Counted from the first letter of the stretch, positions 26,101-36,103 are shown. The stretch: 64,000 nt of DNA from Veillonella parvula (GCF_036456085.1 NZ_CP138632.1:1035001-1099000); one strand, 5' to 3'. Numbers and translations are program-made. The notes: a model not told the origin generated them from the sequence alone.

Positions 26101-27717
26101 TTAGGAAATACTACCTGTTTTCTTACTTCTAATAAAGCCTAATTGTTCCATACGCGTTGTTAATTCATTATAAAAAGCTTCAGCCATGGCATTTTGATGC
26201 TTTGTAGTTTGAGACTGATCTGCACTAAAGAGAGCCTCTTTAATCTTTTTAATTACCGTAGATTTCGCTTTTGGTTTGTTCAACAACTCCATAAATAATA
26301 AATCCTCTTCAGAAATATCACCAATAGCATCATTGAACATATCTGCTCCATACATATATTCACTGCCACCATGAACAATAGCTTTTACAAAGTTTGTAAA
26401 ACGGGCAGGAATATAAGATAAGCCCTCCATATACTCTTCTTTTACAGGGAATGTTTTATAGAAGCGAATACCACCACGTACCATATGCTCTACTACAGCA
26501 CGATACAAGCTACATACAGCAGGTTCTAATTCATCATCAGATGCATGAGCTGCCTCATGGGCTGCTTTCAAAATAGCTAGGGCCTCAATCATATTGAACG
26601 TACCACCATCTTTAATAAGCGCTTGGAAGGTATCTCTTACGAGTACATTTTCAAACATTTCCAGTGCTTCCTCATCAAAGAGAATTTGGAAAACAAAGCT
26701 ATTTACAATAGTGCGAACAGGAATTGTATTCACTTCAGCCGGATTTGCAACAGCAAAATTGATATCTTTTGCAACGCTAGCTTTACAAATAATCGACTTG
26801 CGGAATGTTGTATCTAATATAAAATCTAAATATTGTTCTTGATCCGCTTGGCTATTAGGTGCCAATTGCTCTAATTTATCTGCAATACTTTCATCATAGG
26901 TACGAACCATAGATAGTGTAAGATCTGCATCACATACATAAGCAAGATTATGCGCTTTCAAGTGGTCATTGAATTGATAGAAATAGCATGGATCATTATG
27001 AGGTTCTAAATGGTCATGACCTACATAATAGTCATCCTTTTGCATAACAGAGCGCAATGCACCAAGGAATTTACTATTTCGTTCTTTAAGATTATCATAG
27101 TTAAGAATCTGAGCACCCACAAGACTACCTACGGTCTTCCCGCGCAATACCTTTTCCTTATGAGTCAAATTATCTTGTTCACGATTAGCAAATAGCATAA
27201 GCTGACGAACCTCTTCCATAGTATGCCAGCCTGGATACGTATTGTACGACACATAGGCAATACCATTATCCGCCAAATGATTAGAAATAATATTGAGCAA
27301 TTTATCCTTCATTTCATCACTAATCCAAGAGTAGAATCCATGGGCAATAATGTAATCGAAGGTCCCCATCGATTCCTCAAAATTCAAGATGTTTCCTTGT
27401 ATCAAGGATACATTATCTAGTTTGGCATCACTGATGATTTGATTGCCCTTCTCTACTTGGTCTTGTGAAAGCTCAATACCTACAAAGGTCGCCTCTGGAT
27501 TAAATACGGCTTGAGAAATAATATTACCGCCATAAGTAGCACCTAGTTCAAGAACGCGAGCTGTCTTCGCAGGTGGAGTATTTAGCCCTACAAGAGCACC
27601 ATACGCTTCTAAATAGGCCGGCGTCGTAAAAGGAAATGGATAGGATTTATAGCCTAACTCTTTATATATCGTTTGTTGCATGTCTTCCGTTGTCATTTGT
27701 GTATTATCCTTAGCCAT
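26101..27717 (-). CDS. Class I SAM-dependent methyltransferase with regulatory domain
   Basis: A 538-residue cytosolic protein. The N-terminal half is a SAM-binding Rossmann fold: VLELGATYGGNIISQA near residue 48, VGIELSQDQVEKGNQI, then FDYIIAHGFYSWI. From about residue 220 comes the region typical of the methyltransferase regulatory domain family, followed by a long helical tail. Such proteins occur in many bacteria and their substrates are mostly unknown. It is a single-gene unit with its own terminator. Confidence 0.8.
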   Translation of the reverse strand: MAKDNTQMTTEDMQQTIYKELGYKSYPFPFTTPAYLEAYGALVGLNTPPAKTARVLELGATYGGNIISQAVFNPEATFVGIELSQDQVEKGNQIISDAKLDNVSLIQGNILNFEESMGTFDYIIAHGFYSWISDEMKDKLLNIISNHLADNGIAYVSYNTYPGWHTMEEVRQLMLFANREQDNLTHKEKVLRGKTVGSLVGAQILNYDNLKERNSKFLGALRSVMQKDDYYVGHDHLEPHNDPCYFYQFNDHLKAHNLAYVCDADLTLSMVRTYDESIADKLEQLAPNSQADQEQYLDFILDTTFRKSIICKASVAKDINFAVANPAEVNTIPVRTIVNSFVFQILFDEEALEMFENVLVRDTFQALIKDGGTFNMIEALAILKAAHEAAHASDDELEPAVCSLYRAVVEHMVRGGIRFYKTFPVKEEYMEGLSYIPARFTNFVKAIVHGGSEYMYGADMFNDAIGDISEEDLLFMELLNKPKAKSTVIKKIKEALFSADQSQTTKHQNAMAEAFYNELTTRMEQLGFIRSKKTGSIS

Positions 27718-27923
27718 ATGTACCTCTATATTTAATATTAGAATTATCCCAAATATGTATTGCTAAAATTATGCATGACTCCTTATCATTATACCAAATT
27801 CCTAGTATATTACCTATGTTTTAAGCAGTTAATAGGTAAGTAATACAATAGTAACCAGCACTATAACTGATTTATGGAAGATACTTAATATGATATTTAG
27901 AAAAACTAAATTTACATACAAAA

Positions 27924-27947
27924 GAGGCACCCTTGAAAGGGTGCCTC
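27924..27947 (-). terminator. Intrinsic terminator of the pyruvate oxidoreductase gene
   Basis: Perfect 11-bp stem GAGGCACCCTT (27924-27934) with AAGGGTGCCTC (27937-27947), followed on the minus strand by TTTTGT. It lies about 30 bp after the stop. Confidence 0.85.
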
Positions 27948-27975
27948 ATATAGTTCTCAGTCGTTAAATAACGAA

Positions 27976-30900
27976 TTATTTTACGTCTTCAAAACCTTTT
28001 TGCAAGCGAACATAGCTTAAGCGACGTTCTTTAGCGTCTTTTTCAGTTTTAGCGAATAATTCTTCTGCAACGTCTGGAGCTGCTTTAGCCAAGGAAGCGT
28101 AACGTACTTCACCTTTAAGGAAGTCTTGGAAGCTTTCAGTTGGTTCTTTGGAATCCAAGGAGAATGGATTTTTACCTTCTTCTTTAAGTTGAGGGTTGTA
28201 TCTGTAAAGATCCCAGTAACCAGCTGCAACTGCTTTACGTTGTTCTTCTTGAGCTTTACCCATACCAGCTTTGATACCATGGTTGATACATGGGCTGTAA
28301 GCGATGATCAAGGATGGACCTGGATATGCTTCAGCTTCTGTAACAGCTTTCATCAATTGGTTTTTGTCTGCACCCATAGCTACTTGTGCTACGTATACAT
28401 AACCATAAGACATAGCCATCATGCCAAGGTCTTTCTTCTTAGTACGTTTACCAGAAGCTGCGAATTGAGCAACTGCTGCTACGTTAGTGGATTTAGATGC
28501 TTGACCACCAGTGTTGGAGTATACTTCAGTATCGAATACGAAGATGTTTACGTCTTCGCCAGAAGCTAATACATGGTCAACACCGCCGAAGCCGATGTCG
28601 TATGCCCAGCCGTCACCACCGAAGATCCAGTGAGAACGTTTGATCAAGAATTGTTTTTTCTCAAGAATTTCTTTCAATTCAGGAGTTGTAGCGCCTTCAG
28701 CTTCGATAGCTGCTACTAAACGTTCGGAACGTTGACGAGTAGCTGCACCAAGGTTAGCAAATTCAATCCATTGTTCTAAAGCGTCTTTCAATTCGCCAGT
28801 AGCAGTTTCAACTGCTTTAGCAGCCAATTCTACTAATTGTTGGCGGATTTTCTTAACGCCGATGTACATACCATAACCATACTCAGCATTATCTTCGAAC
28901 AAGGAGTTTGCCCAAGAAGGACCATGACCTTGTTGGTTAGTTGTGTATGGAGATGCAGGCATGGAAGCACCCCAGATGGAGGAACAACCAGTTGCATTGG
29001 CAATCATCATACGGTCACCGAACAATTGAGTTAACAATTTAGCATAAGGAGTTTCACCACAACCTGCGCAAGCACCGGAGAATTCGAACAATGGTTGTTC
29101 AAATTGGGAACCTTTAACAGTTTCCTTCTTCATAGGATTTTCTTTTACAGGAAGGTTAACACCATAGTTCCAAGCTTCAGCTTGTTCGATTTCAGTATCG
29201 ATGGATGTCATCACGATAGCTTTGCCTTTAGGAGCTGGACAGATATCAACACAGTTACCGCAACCCAAGCAATCTAATGGGGATACAGCGATACGGAATT
29301 GAAGATCTTTAGCACCCAATGCAGGGATTGTATCGAAATGTTCTGGAGCTGCAGCCACTTCTGCTTCAGTTGCCAAAATTGGACGAATTGTAGCATGTGG
29401 ACATACGAAGGAACATTGGTTACATTGAATACAGTTTTCAGGCAACCATTTTGGAACGAACAATGCAGGACCGCGTTTTTCGAATTTAGCAGTACCAGCA
29501 GGTAATGTACCATCTTCATAGCCAGAGAATTTGGATACAGGAAGATCATAACCAGCTTGTGCATTGATTGGTTGTGCAATATTTTGAACGAAGGATGGGC
29601 AAGATTCGCAACCAGGTTTAACTGCATGATTGCCATCATCTACTGCGTCTTTCCAGCTAGCAGGAACATCTACTTTTACCAAAGCGTTAACACCTTGATC
29701 GATAGCAGCATTGTTCATGTCAACGATATTTTGACCTTTTTTACCGTAAGAAGTTACTACGGATTCTTTAAGGTATTTAACAGCATCATCTACAGGGATG
29801 ATTTCAGTCAATTTGAAGAATGCAGCTTGCGTTACCATGTTGATACGACCGCCCAAACCGATTTCGGAAGCGATTTTCGCAGCATTGATGATGTAGAAGT
29901 TCAATTCTTTTTCTGCGATTTGACGACGTAATTTAGCAGGTAAATGTTCATCCAATTCTTCAGGAGACCAAGTACAGTTCAATAAGAATGTACCGCCTTT
30001 TTTGATGCCGCGAATCAAGTCGTATTCATGTACATAAGATTGACGGTGACATGCTACGAATTGAGGTTCAGTAATCAAGTAAGGCAAGTTGATTGGATTT
30101 TTACCAAAACGAAGGTGAGACATTGTTACGCCACCAGATTTTTTGGAGTCGTAGTCAAAGTATGCTTGAGCATACATATCAGTGTGGTCACCGATGATTT
30201 TGATAGCGGATTTATTCGCACCTACAGTACCGTCAGAACCGAAGCCCCAGAATTTACATTCAGTCAAACCAGGAGTTTCAACTTCTACGCCTTCAGCACG
30301 ATCTAAGGACAAGAATGTAACATCATCATTGATACCCAATGTGAAGAATTTCTTACCATTTTCAGCAGCTAAATTATCGAATACAGCAACGATGTCTGCA
30401 GGGATAACGTCTTTGGAGCTCAAACCATAACGACCAGCGATAACTTTTACATTACGGCCACCGTCAACTACAGCTGCTTGTACGTCTAAGAACAATGGTT
30501 CAGCCAAAGCACCTGGTTCTTTAGTACGGTCAAGAACTGCAATGCGTTCTACAGTTTTAGGAAGAGCTTTCAACAAACGATCTGTTGCGAATGGGCGGAA
30601 CAAATGAACGTTGATAAAACCAACTTTGCGGCCCAATTTGTTGAGGTAATCCACGGTGGATTCTACAACTTGAGCGGAAGAACCCATAGTTACAACAACG
30701 TCAGTAGCATCAGGAGCACCATGATAGTTAAACAATTGGTAGTTAGTACCTGCCAATTTGTTAACTTCGTTCATGTAGTGTTCTACAACGTCAGGAACGT
30801 TCAAGTAGAATTTGTTGGATGCTTCACGATGTTGGAAGTAAACGTCAGGGTTTTCTGCAGTACCACGAGTTACAGGAGCATCTGGATTTAAAGCATTTTT

Positions 30901-31512
30901 ACGGAACGCTTTAACAGCATCCATGTCAACCAATGGTTTTAAATCTTCATAGTCCCAGATTTGAATTTTTTGAATTTCGTGGGATGTACGGAAACCGTCA
31001 AAGAAGTTGATGAAAGGTACGCGAGTTTTAATAGCTGTCAAGTGAGCTACAGCGGACAAGTCCATTACTTCTTGTACAGAGGATTCAGCTAACATAGCAC
31101 AGCCAGCTGCACGAGCAGCCATTACGTCTTGGTGGTCACCAAAGATAGCCAAAGCATGTGCAGCCAATGCACGAGCAGCTACTTGGAATACACCTGGAAG
31201 TAATTCACCTGCTACTTTATATAAGTTAGGAAGCATCAATAACAAACCTTGGGAAGATGTGAAAGTTGTTGTTAATGCACCAGCTTGTAAAGAACCGTGG
31301 GTTGCAGCAGCAGCACCTGCTTCAGATTGCATTTCTACAACTTGAACAGTGTTGCCGAAGATGTTTTTTCGACCAGATGCAGCCCATTCATCAATGTGTT
31401 CTGGCATTGGAGAAGATGGTGTGATTGGATAAATCGCAGCAACTTCTGTAAAACCATAAGAAACGTGAGCAGCCGCTTGGTTGCCGTCCATAGTTTTAAA
31501 TTTACGACTCAT
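27976..31512 (-). CDS. nifJ: Pyruvate:ferredoxin (flavodoxin) oxidoreductase
   Basis: A 1178-residue single-chain PFOR that converts pyruvate and CoA to acetyl-CoA, CO2 and reduced ferredoxin, a central step in lactate and pyruvate fermentation. Domains in order: N-terminal pyruvate-binding domain (YPITPSSPMPEHIDEW), CoA/gamma domain near 420-630, two [4Fe-4S] motifs CIQCNQCSFVCP near 690 and CLGCGNCVDICP near 746, the proximal-cluster start CAGCGETPYAKL near 812, and the thiamine diphosphate site GDGWAYDIGFGG near 967 with NTGGQASKS. Full length. The ATG follows AAGGAGG. A LysR gene is divergent. Confidence 0.97.
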   Translation of the reverse strand: MSRKFKTMDGNQAAAHVSYGFTEVAAIYPITPSSPMPEHIDEWAASGRKNIFGNTVQVVEMQSEAGAAAATHGSLQAGALTTTFTSSQGLLLMLPNLYKVAGELLPGVFQVAARALAAHALAIFGDHQDVMAARAAGCAMLAESSVQEVMDLSAVAHLTAIKTRVPFINFFDGFRTSHEIQKIQIWDYEDLKPLVDMDAVKAFRKNALNPDAPVTRGTAENPDVYFQHREASNKFYLNVPDVVEHYMNEVNKLAGTNYQLFNYHGAPDATDVVVTMGSSAQVVESTVDYLNKLGRKVGFINVHLFRPFATDRLLKALPKTVERIAVLDRTKEPGALAEPLFLDVQAAVVDGGRNVKVIAGRYGLSSKDVIPADIVAVFDNLAAENGKKFFTLGINDDVTFLSLDRAEGVEVETPGLTECKFWGFGSDGTVGANKSAIKIIGDHTDMYAQAYFDYDSKKSGGVTMSHLRFGKNPINLPYLITEPQFVACHRQSYVHEYDLIRGIKKGGTFLLNCTWSPEELDEHLPAKLRRQIAEKELNFYIINAAKIASEIGLGGRINMVTQAAFFKLTEIIPVDDAVKYLKESVVTSYGKKGQNIVDMNNAAIDQGVNALVKVDVPASWKDAVDDGNHAVKPGCESCPSFVQNIAQPINAQAGYDLPVSKFSGYEDGTLPAGTAKFEKRGPALFVPKWLPENCIQCNQCSFVCPHATIRPILATEAEVAAAPEHFDTIPALGAKDLQFRIAVSPLDCLGCGNCVDICPAPKGKAIVMTSIDTEIEQAEAWNYGVNLPVKENPMKKETVKGSQFEQPLFEFSGACAGCGETPYAKLLTQLFGDRMMIANATGCSSIWGASMPASPYTTNQQGHGPSWANSLFEDNAEYGYGMYIGVKKIRQQLVELAAKAVETATGELKDALEQWIEFANLGAATRQRSERLVAAIEAEGATTPELKEILEKKQFLIKRSHWIFGGDGWAYDIGFGGVDHVLASGEDVNIFVFDTEVYSNTGGQASKSTNVAAVAQFAASGKRTKKKDLGMMAMSYGYVYVAQVAMGADKNQLMKAVTEAEAYPGPSLIIAYSPCINHGIKAGMGKAQEEQRKAVAAGYWDLYRYNPQLKEEGKNPFSLDSKEPTESFQDFLKGEVRYASLAKAAPDVAEELFAKTEKDAKERRLSYVRLQKGFEDVK

Positions 31513-31898
31513 GTGATTATTGCCTCCTTAAGCATTTAGCAAAAATAGAACACTTGCTTAATCTATCATTATGTTTAGGAATAACAACCATTACAAACTT
31601 GCGCACATGAAAAAATAATGCAATAATATATATGTTATATATAATATGGCATTATGTGTGAGCATACTTTTTTGTGATGGGCACAACCATAATTCCTAAT
31701 ATCATAACTTGATATAGCCCTATATGCTAATTATAACGTGCTGGGCCCTATCAACGCAACACATACAGTGACTGTCGCTTTGCCAATATTGCTATCCATG
31801 CTTTACATAAAGTAATAGCTAATTGCATTACAGTAATAACTATTCTCATTTAGTTAGGTCACGTCCTATAACCAAGTTTTATTTTTAGGGGGTTAATT
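31513..31898. other. Divergent promoter region between the PFOR and LysR genes
   Basis: A 386-bp A+T-rich spacer. On the minus strand a weak promoter (TTGTAA, 17 bp, CATAAT) can be proposed near 31570-31600. An AT-only, nearly symmetric block lies at 31622-31647. No gene is visible. The length and the divergent LysR gene suggest regulation in both directions. Confidence 0.5.
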
Positions 31899-32822
31899 AT
31901 GGATTTTCATCATTTGAAATACTTCGTTGAAGTAGCTGATCAAAAAAGCTTTAGTAAGGCTGCAAGGAATTTACACATCTCCCAATCTGCAATCAGCCGT
32001 ACAATTAAAGCTTTAGAAGACGAACTTGGTGTTGTTCTCTTCATGCGTAATGCTAAATCTGTAGAACTTACTGATGGGGGTACCATCTTCTTAACCCACG
32101 CTAAACGCGTTGTGTTTATGTTTGAACATCTAAAAACTGATTTTGAAAACGAGTTTCGTTTGGAGCAAGGTTCCATCAGAATTGGTATTCCACCAATTAC
32201 TGATGCTCCCATTTTTGCCCAGTTATTAGGTGAATTTAAAAAAGTATATCCACAAATCGAATTGGAACTCTACGAACAAGGTTCTAAAAAGGTTGAGATC
32301 AGCGTTCAGGAAGGTTTAATTGATATTGGCATCATCTGTACTAAACCAAACCCTAAAGAATTTGAATCTTTCTACCTTACAAGTGACCCACTATCCGTTA
32401 TCATTCCTAAATCTAGCCCTTTGGCAAAAGAAAAAGAAATTCGCTTAGAAATGCTAGCTGATGAATCCTTTGTATTGCATAAAGACGATTTCAACTTACA
32501 TGATGAAATCATCAAAGCTTGTAAACACACCGGCTTCCAACCGCATATCGTGTTTGAAACGAGCCAACGTGACCTCATGTTACAAACGGTTAGTGCAAAC
32601 CTTGCTATTGCATTATTACCATCTCGCCTCTGCCCTGAGGTAGGTGAAAATACGGAGGTTGGTTCTAAGGTTGTCGTAAGACCTCTCGTACCTGAAATTA
32701 TTCATACCCTTTATGTAATTTGGAAAAAGGGTCATTACCTCTCCCACGCTTCTCGCTTGTGGTTAGACTTCGTAAACTCCAAATTACCATTACCTGGATT
32801 ACAACTCGAGGATCGTCAATAA
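31899..32822 (+). CDS. LysR-family transcriptional regulator
   Basis: A 307-residue regulator. The N-terminal winged helix runs FHHLKYFVEVADQKSFSKAA, then NLHISQSAISRTIKALEDEL and LTDGGTIFLTHAKRV. From about residue 90 comes the periplasmic-binding-protein-like effector domain (IRIGIPPITDAPIFAQLL). It is transcribed away from the PFOR gene, the classical arrangement for a LysR protein and its target, so it may respond to pyruvate or redox state; the ligand is unknown. Its stop overlaps the next start (TAATG). Confidence 0.88.
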   Translation: MDFHHLKYFVEVADQKSFSKAARNLHISQSAISRTIKALEDELGVVLFMRNAKSVELTDGGTIFLTHAKRVVFMFEHLKTDFENEFRLEQGSIRIGIPPITDAPIFAQLLGEFKKVYPQIELELYEQGSKKVEISVQEGLIDIGIICTKPNPKEFESFYLTSDPLSVIIPKSSPLAKEKEIRLEMLADESFVLHKDDFNLHDEIIKACKHTGFQPHIVFETSQRDLMLQTVSANLAIALLPSRLCPEVGENTEVGSKVVVRPLVPEIIHTLYVIWKKGHYLSHASRLWLDFVNSKLPLPGLQLEDRQ

Positions 32823-33241
32823 TGAACAAACCATCTGGGCTCGCATGTAAATTGCGAGCCCTTTTGAAAGCTAAAGAAGCGCCCATGTGGGGCGTTATCA
32901 TTGTGCTGGTTATCGTTATCATATTCCAGCAAATACAAATCTCTGAATTACAATGGCGTGTCGATGAAGACCACGATGGCTCTACCATCGACAGTGTAGC
33001 AGGTCGTCTTTACATTCTTGAAGGAATGGCTAATAAACATAGCGACCAACTAGACGAAATCCTAAAAGATATTCGTCAACTACAAAATGACGGTGCCAAG
33101 TACGACTGGGAACTAAAACAATTACAATGGTTGCATCCAGAACTCAAAGTACAACCACCAGAGGCAAACCCACACCCATTCAAATCCACAGATCTAAACC
33201 TCGATATGAATCCTGGGAAAGTGCCTGATGTAACAAAATAA
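32822..33241 (+). CDS. Small membrane-anchored coiled-coil protein of unknown function
   Basis: A 139-residue protein. The start is the ATG at 32822, which overlaps the LysR stop codon. Residues 22-38 (WGVIIVLVIVIIFQQIQ) form one transmembrane segment, followed by a heptad-like helical part (ISELQWRVDE, then LYILEGMANKHSDQLDEILK) and a Pro-rich tail. I recognise no family. The coupling to the LysR gene means both are made together, but a functional link is not evident. Confidence 0.65.
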   Translation: MNKPSGLACKLRALLKAKEAPMWGVIIVLVIVIIFQQIQISELQWRVDEDHDGSTIDSVAGRLYILEGMANKHSDQLDEILKDIRQLQNDGAKYDWELKQLQWLHPELKVQPPEANPHPFKSTDLNLDMNPGKVPDVTK

Positions 33242-33265
33242 AATCAATAAAGAAATCAGGAATAA

Positions 33266-33336
33266 ATAAAAGCACCTTATATACCTACAAAAGTCATCAC
33301 AAATGACTCTTCTCATAGGATATAAGGTGCTTTTAT
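33266..33336. terminator. Bidirectional terminator between the coiled-coil and SAP-type genes
   Basis: Long arms of 17 bp (33266-33282 and 33320-33336), ending in AAAAGCACC and GGTGCTTTT, around a 37-nt loop that itself contains AGTCAT/ATGACT. T-rich ends occur on both strands. Confidence 0.75.
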
Positions 33337-33399
33337 CATTATTCTATTATAAATTTAATTGCTAGTTTTCCCATACGTCTCTGCAATGACAAGTTACTT

Positions 33400-34017
33400 C
33401 TACTTGCGATACGCTTCTAATTTATATGCATATTCACTTAAAAGATCCTTTGAATAGATTTTTTCATTTTTTGAATCTCTAACTTCTTTCCAAATAATAG
33501 ATGCTACTTTTAATTTATTCGAATAATTGCCACTACATTCGTCTGCACAAAAATCCTTAAAAAATTGATTCCATTGACAAGCCGAATTGTCATACTTTGC
33601 ATAATCTGATTCACCATAATATACTTTCAGCAAATCTCCAATGGTAAAGCTAATATTTTTTTCACTTTTTACTTTTCTCCAAGCAGTAGCCATATCAGCA
33701 TTAAATTTAAATCGTGAAACACCTATTAAATCAGAAAAATATTCTCTAAACTTCGTATTAAAAGAAAAATTACATTCAAGTAATGGTGTATCTAAAGTAA
33801 TATTTTCCACTTGTTTTTTTCTATTTTTTATTGATGATTTTTTAATTAAATTGCCTTTAAAGTACTGCTCAATAATATGATTGAGTTCTTGTTTTATTCC
33901 CCTATATTCTAATCCTAATGATTTACATATTTGTGAAAGTTCATCACGATACCAATAATATTTTTTAAATTCATCAAACGATGTAATTTCATCAAACTTA
34001 GGTCTACACTCTTTCAA
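33400..34017 (-). CDS. SAP-domain / DUF6434-type protein
   Basis: A 205-residue, very basic and A+T-rich gene product. Residues 1-50 (FDEFKKYYWYRDELSQICKS then GLEYRGIKQELNHII) resemble the SAP-like helix-turn-helix of this family. Residues 95-150 carry FKFNADMATAWRKVKSEKN and CQWNQFFKDFC, which match what I recall of DUF6434. The function of such proteins is unknown; SAP motifs can bind DNA. It is a single gene between unrelated units, and its A+T content suggests recent arrival. Confidence 0.6.
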   Translation of the reverse strand: MKECRPKFDEITSFDEFKKYYWYRDELSQICKSLGLEYRGIKQELNHIIEQYFKGNLIKKSSIKNRKKQVENITLDTPLLECNFSFNTKFREYFSDLIGVSRFKFNADMATAWRKVKSEKNISFTIGDLLKVYYGESDYAKYDNSACQWNQFFKDFCADECSGNYSNKLKVASIIWKEVRDSKNEKIYSKDLLSEYAYKLEAYRK

Positions 34018-34163
34018 TATTCTGTCTCCTCAAGTTTAAATAATACTATTTTGTAAATTGTAACATAAAATTGAATAGTACCCAAAATCACACCATTGAA
34101 GCATTCGTTAAATATTTTCCTATTAAGTTGTCTATAATATAGTTATCTATAATATAGCTCTAC

Positions 34164-35477
34164 TTAATCCTCTTTATGCTCCATAGATTTTGGAAGTGTC
34201 AAAATTAATAGACCAGCAAGGAACATACAAGCCCCCATTACATAGTAGCCATAATCAAAGCTACCAGTGTGACCATTGATGAATCCAAGCATATAAGGAC
34301 CTACCCAGCCCCCCATGTTACCTGAAGAGTTAATGAGTCCCATCGCCCCCGCTGCAGCAGCGCCAGATAAGAAGGTTGTTGGCATGGTCCACCATACACC
34401 CATACCACCGTAAACACCTACTGCAGTTAAGCATATAAAGAATAAGCTAACTTCTGGAGACGGACTGTGTGGTGTTGCTAAGAATCCAATAGTACCAATA
34501 AACAATGTAGTAGCAACGTGCCAACGTTTTTCATTGCGTTTTTCAGAAGAGTAACCACAGTATATTTGTACAAGTAAAGCAGCTGTCATTGGAATAGCAA
34601 TAGACCATGCTACCACACTTGGTGGCCATCCAGATAAGCTTTTAAGAACTTGAGGCATCCAAAAACTAAAGCCCCAGAAACCAATAACCCACAAGAAATA
34701 GATTAACGCTAAGCGCAATACTTTTGGGTCTTTTAACGCTTGCCAAGTAGTATATTTCTTTATGGCTTGCTTTTGTTGCTCTTCTTTTTCAAGTTCAGCT
34801 TTAATATATACCTTTTCTGCATCAGTTACCCAAGATGCATGTTCAGGACGTTCTTTCATCCAGAATGCGAAAATGAACGCAAAGATCACGGCAGGAATGG
34901 CTTCAACGATAAAGAGTGTACGCCAACCATGTAGACCAAAGAACGTTGTATCCAATAAAATACCTGCCAATGGCCCACCAATGATGTTAGAGAACAATAA
35001 AGACGTCAACATCAAGGAGATTGCCTTCGCGCGCTCCTTTGGCAAGAACCAATTTGGAATGAGTAATGAATAAATTACAGGATATAAAGAAGCCTCACAT
35101 AGACCAAGTAAAAATCGATAAACATAAAATTCCAACTCAGTGGTCATCGTCGTCATAAGAATACATACGAGACCCCAACTAAACATGATACGCGCCACCC
35201 AATGCATAGCGTTACAGCGAGCAGCTATTAAGGATGCTGGCACTTCAAATAAAACGTAGCCAATAAAGAAAATACCGGCCCCCATACCGAATACCTCTGG
35301 CGTTAACCATGGTAAATTCTCTTTCATGGTCAAGCCTGCATAGGCAATATTAACACGGTCTAAAAAGGCAATGATGGAAACAATAAATAAAGGTAAGACT
35401 ACGTGTAGCATACGCCGCTTTGTAAAGTCTTTGAAATCGATGGCCCCACTTTGAGGCTCTGGTGTAGATGAGTTCAT
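34164..35477 (-). CDS. MFS transporter, anion:cation symporter (ACS) type
   Basis: A 437-residue inner-membrane carrier with 12 predicted helices. The start region FLDRVNIAYAGLTM and the segment GLCEASLYPVIYSLLIPNWF match the ACS subfamily, which imports organic acids such as sugar acids, tartrate or phthalate with protons. Other motifs are WRTLFIVEAIPAVIFAFIF and the cytosolic loop WMKERPEHASWVTDAEK. The substrate cannot be read from sequence. It has its own promoter with a clean dyad over the -10. Confidence 0.85.
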   Translation of the reverse strand: MNSSTPEPQSGAIDFKDFTKRRMLHVVLPLFIVSIIAFLDRVNIAYAGLTMKENLPWLTPEVFGMGAGIFFIGYVLFEVPASLIAARCNAMHWVARIMFSWGLVCILMTTMTTELEFYVYRFLLGLCEASLYPVIYSLLIPNWFLPKERAKAISLMLTSLLFSNIIGGPLAGILLDTTFFGLHGWRTLFIVEAIPAVIFAFIFAFWMKERPEHASWVTDAEKVYIKAELEKEEQQKQAIKKYTTWQALKDPKVLRLALIYFLWVIGFWGFSFWMPQVLKSLSGWPPSVVAWSIAIPMTAALLVQIYCGYSSEKRNEKRWHVATTLFIGTIGFLATPHSPSPEVSLFFICLTAVGVYGGMGVWWTMPTTFLSGAAAAGAMGLINSSGNMGGWVGPYMLGFINGHTGSFDYGYYVMGACMFLAGLLILTLPKSMEHKED

Positions 35478-35494
35478 ATAATTCCTTTCTACTA

Positions 35495-35525
35495 CTTAAG
35501 ATATTACATACCTTACTATCTTAAG
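35495..35525. promoter_or_regulatory. Operator-like dyad over the MFS gene -10 box
   Basis: CTTAAGATA (35495-35503) and TATCTTAAG (35517-35525) are a perfect inverted repeat. One arm contains the -10 hexamer and the other lies just downstream of the start point. A repressor bound here would block transcription of the transporter. Confidence 0.6.
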
Positions 35526-35546
35526 AAAACAAAAGTCCTCTGTCAA
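35518..35546 (-). promoter_or_regulatory. Promoter of the MFS transporter gene
   Basis: Minus strand: perfect -35 TTGACA (35541-35546), 17-bp spacer, -10 TAAGAT (35518-35523). The start codon is about 40 bp downstream. Confidence 0.75.
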
Positions 35547-35652
35547 TGGAATTATATAGAATATAGAAATAACAAATAGGAATAGTAACACCAAAATAAT
35601 AGCCTTTAAAAATAGAAAAAGGATATTTGCTAGGAATGACTGTATAAAACAA

Positions 35653-35714
35653 AAAGCACTTTATAGTATAAATATATCTCTATCACAAGATAAGAAAATA
35701 CTATAAAGTGCTTT
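35653..35714 (-). terminator. Intrinsic terminator of the cupin operon
   Basis: A 17-bp stem (AAAGCACTTTATAGTAT with its complement at 35698-35714) around a 28-nt loop. It lies directly after the cupin stop codon; the minus strand then has a T run. Confidence 0.75.
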
Positions 35715-35718
35715 CATA

Positions 35719-36075
35719 TTAATTTGTACTAACAGGATCATAATCAGCAGGCACAGGAGCAACGATACTTACAAAGATAACATCTTCTGTCCCAGTATTT
35801 TTTGCGCCATGACATTCACCCTTTTTAGATACTATAACTTGTCCCTTTGTAAAAGGCACCTCTGTATCAGGCGTTGGATAAAATACCCCCTTACCTTGCA
35901 ATATAACCCATATATCATCAGAGTTATGATGGTAATGCTTTGGTAAGGTTTGCCCAGGTTTAATAACCCATACTGAGCCACCTGTGGAATCAGTTTGATA
36001 AAATGGAGTCCTAACAGCTTTCTCCAAACTTTCAACTTTCACAAGTTCCATGTCAAAAATACGTTGATTACTCAT
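35719..36075 (-). CDS. Cupin-domain protein
   Basis: A 118-residue single-domain cupin. The start is taken at ATG 36075 behind AAGGTG. The first cupin motif is visible as PKHYHHNSDDIWVILQGKG with metal-binding His and Glu-like positions; the second as GECHGAKNTGTEDVIFVS. Small cupins bind metals and carry out many roles, from enzymes to sugar-binding proteins, so no specific function is assigned. It lies 28 bp after the DUF4261-like gene and shares its transcript. Confidence 0.75.
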   Translation of the reverse strand: MSNQRIFDMELVKVESLEKAVRTPFYQTDSTGGSVWVIKPGQTLPKHYHHNSDDIWVILQGKGVFYPTPDTEVPFTKGQVIVSKKGECHGAKNTGTEDVIFVSIVAPVPADYDPVSTN

Positions 36076-36103
36076 AATGCTCACACCTTTCATCGATTAA
36101 CAA

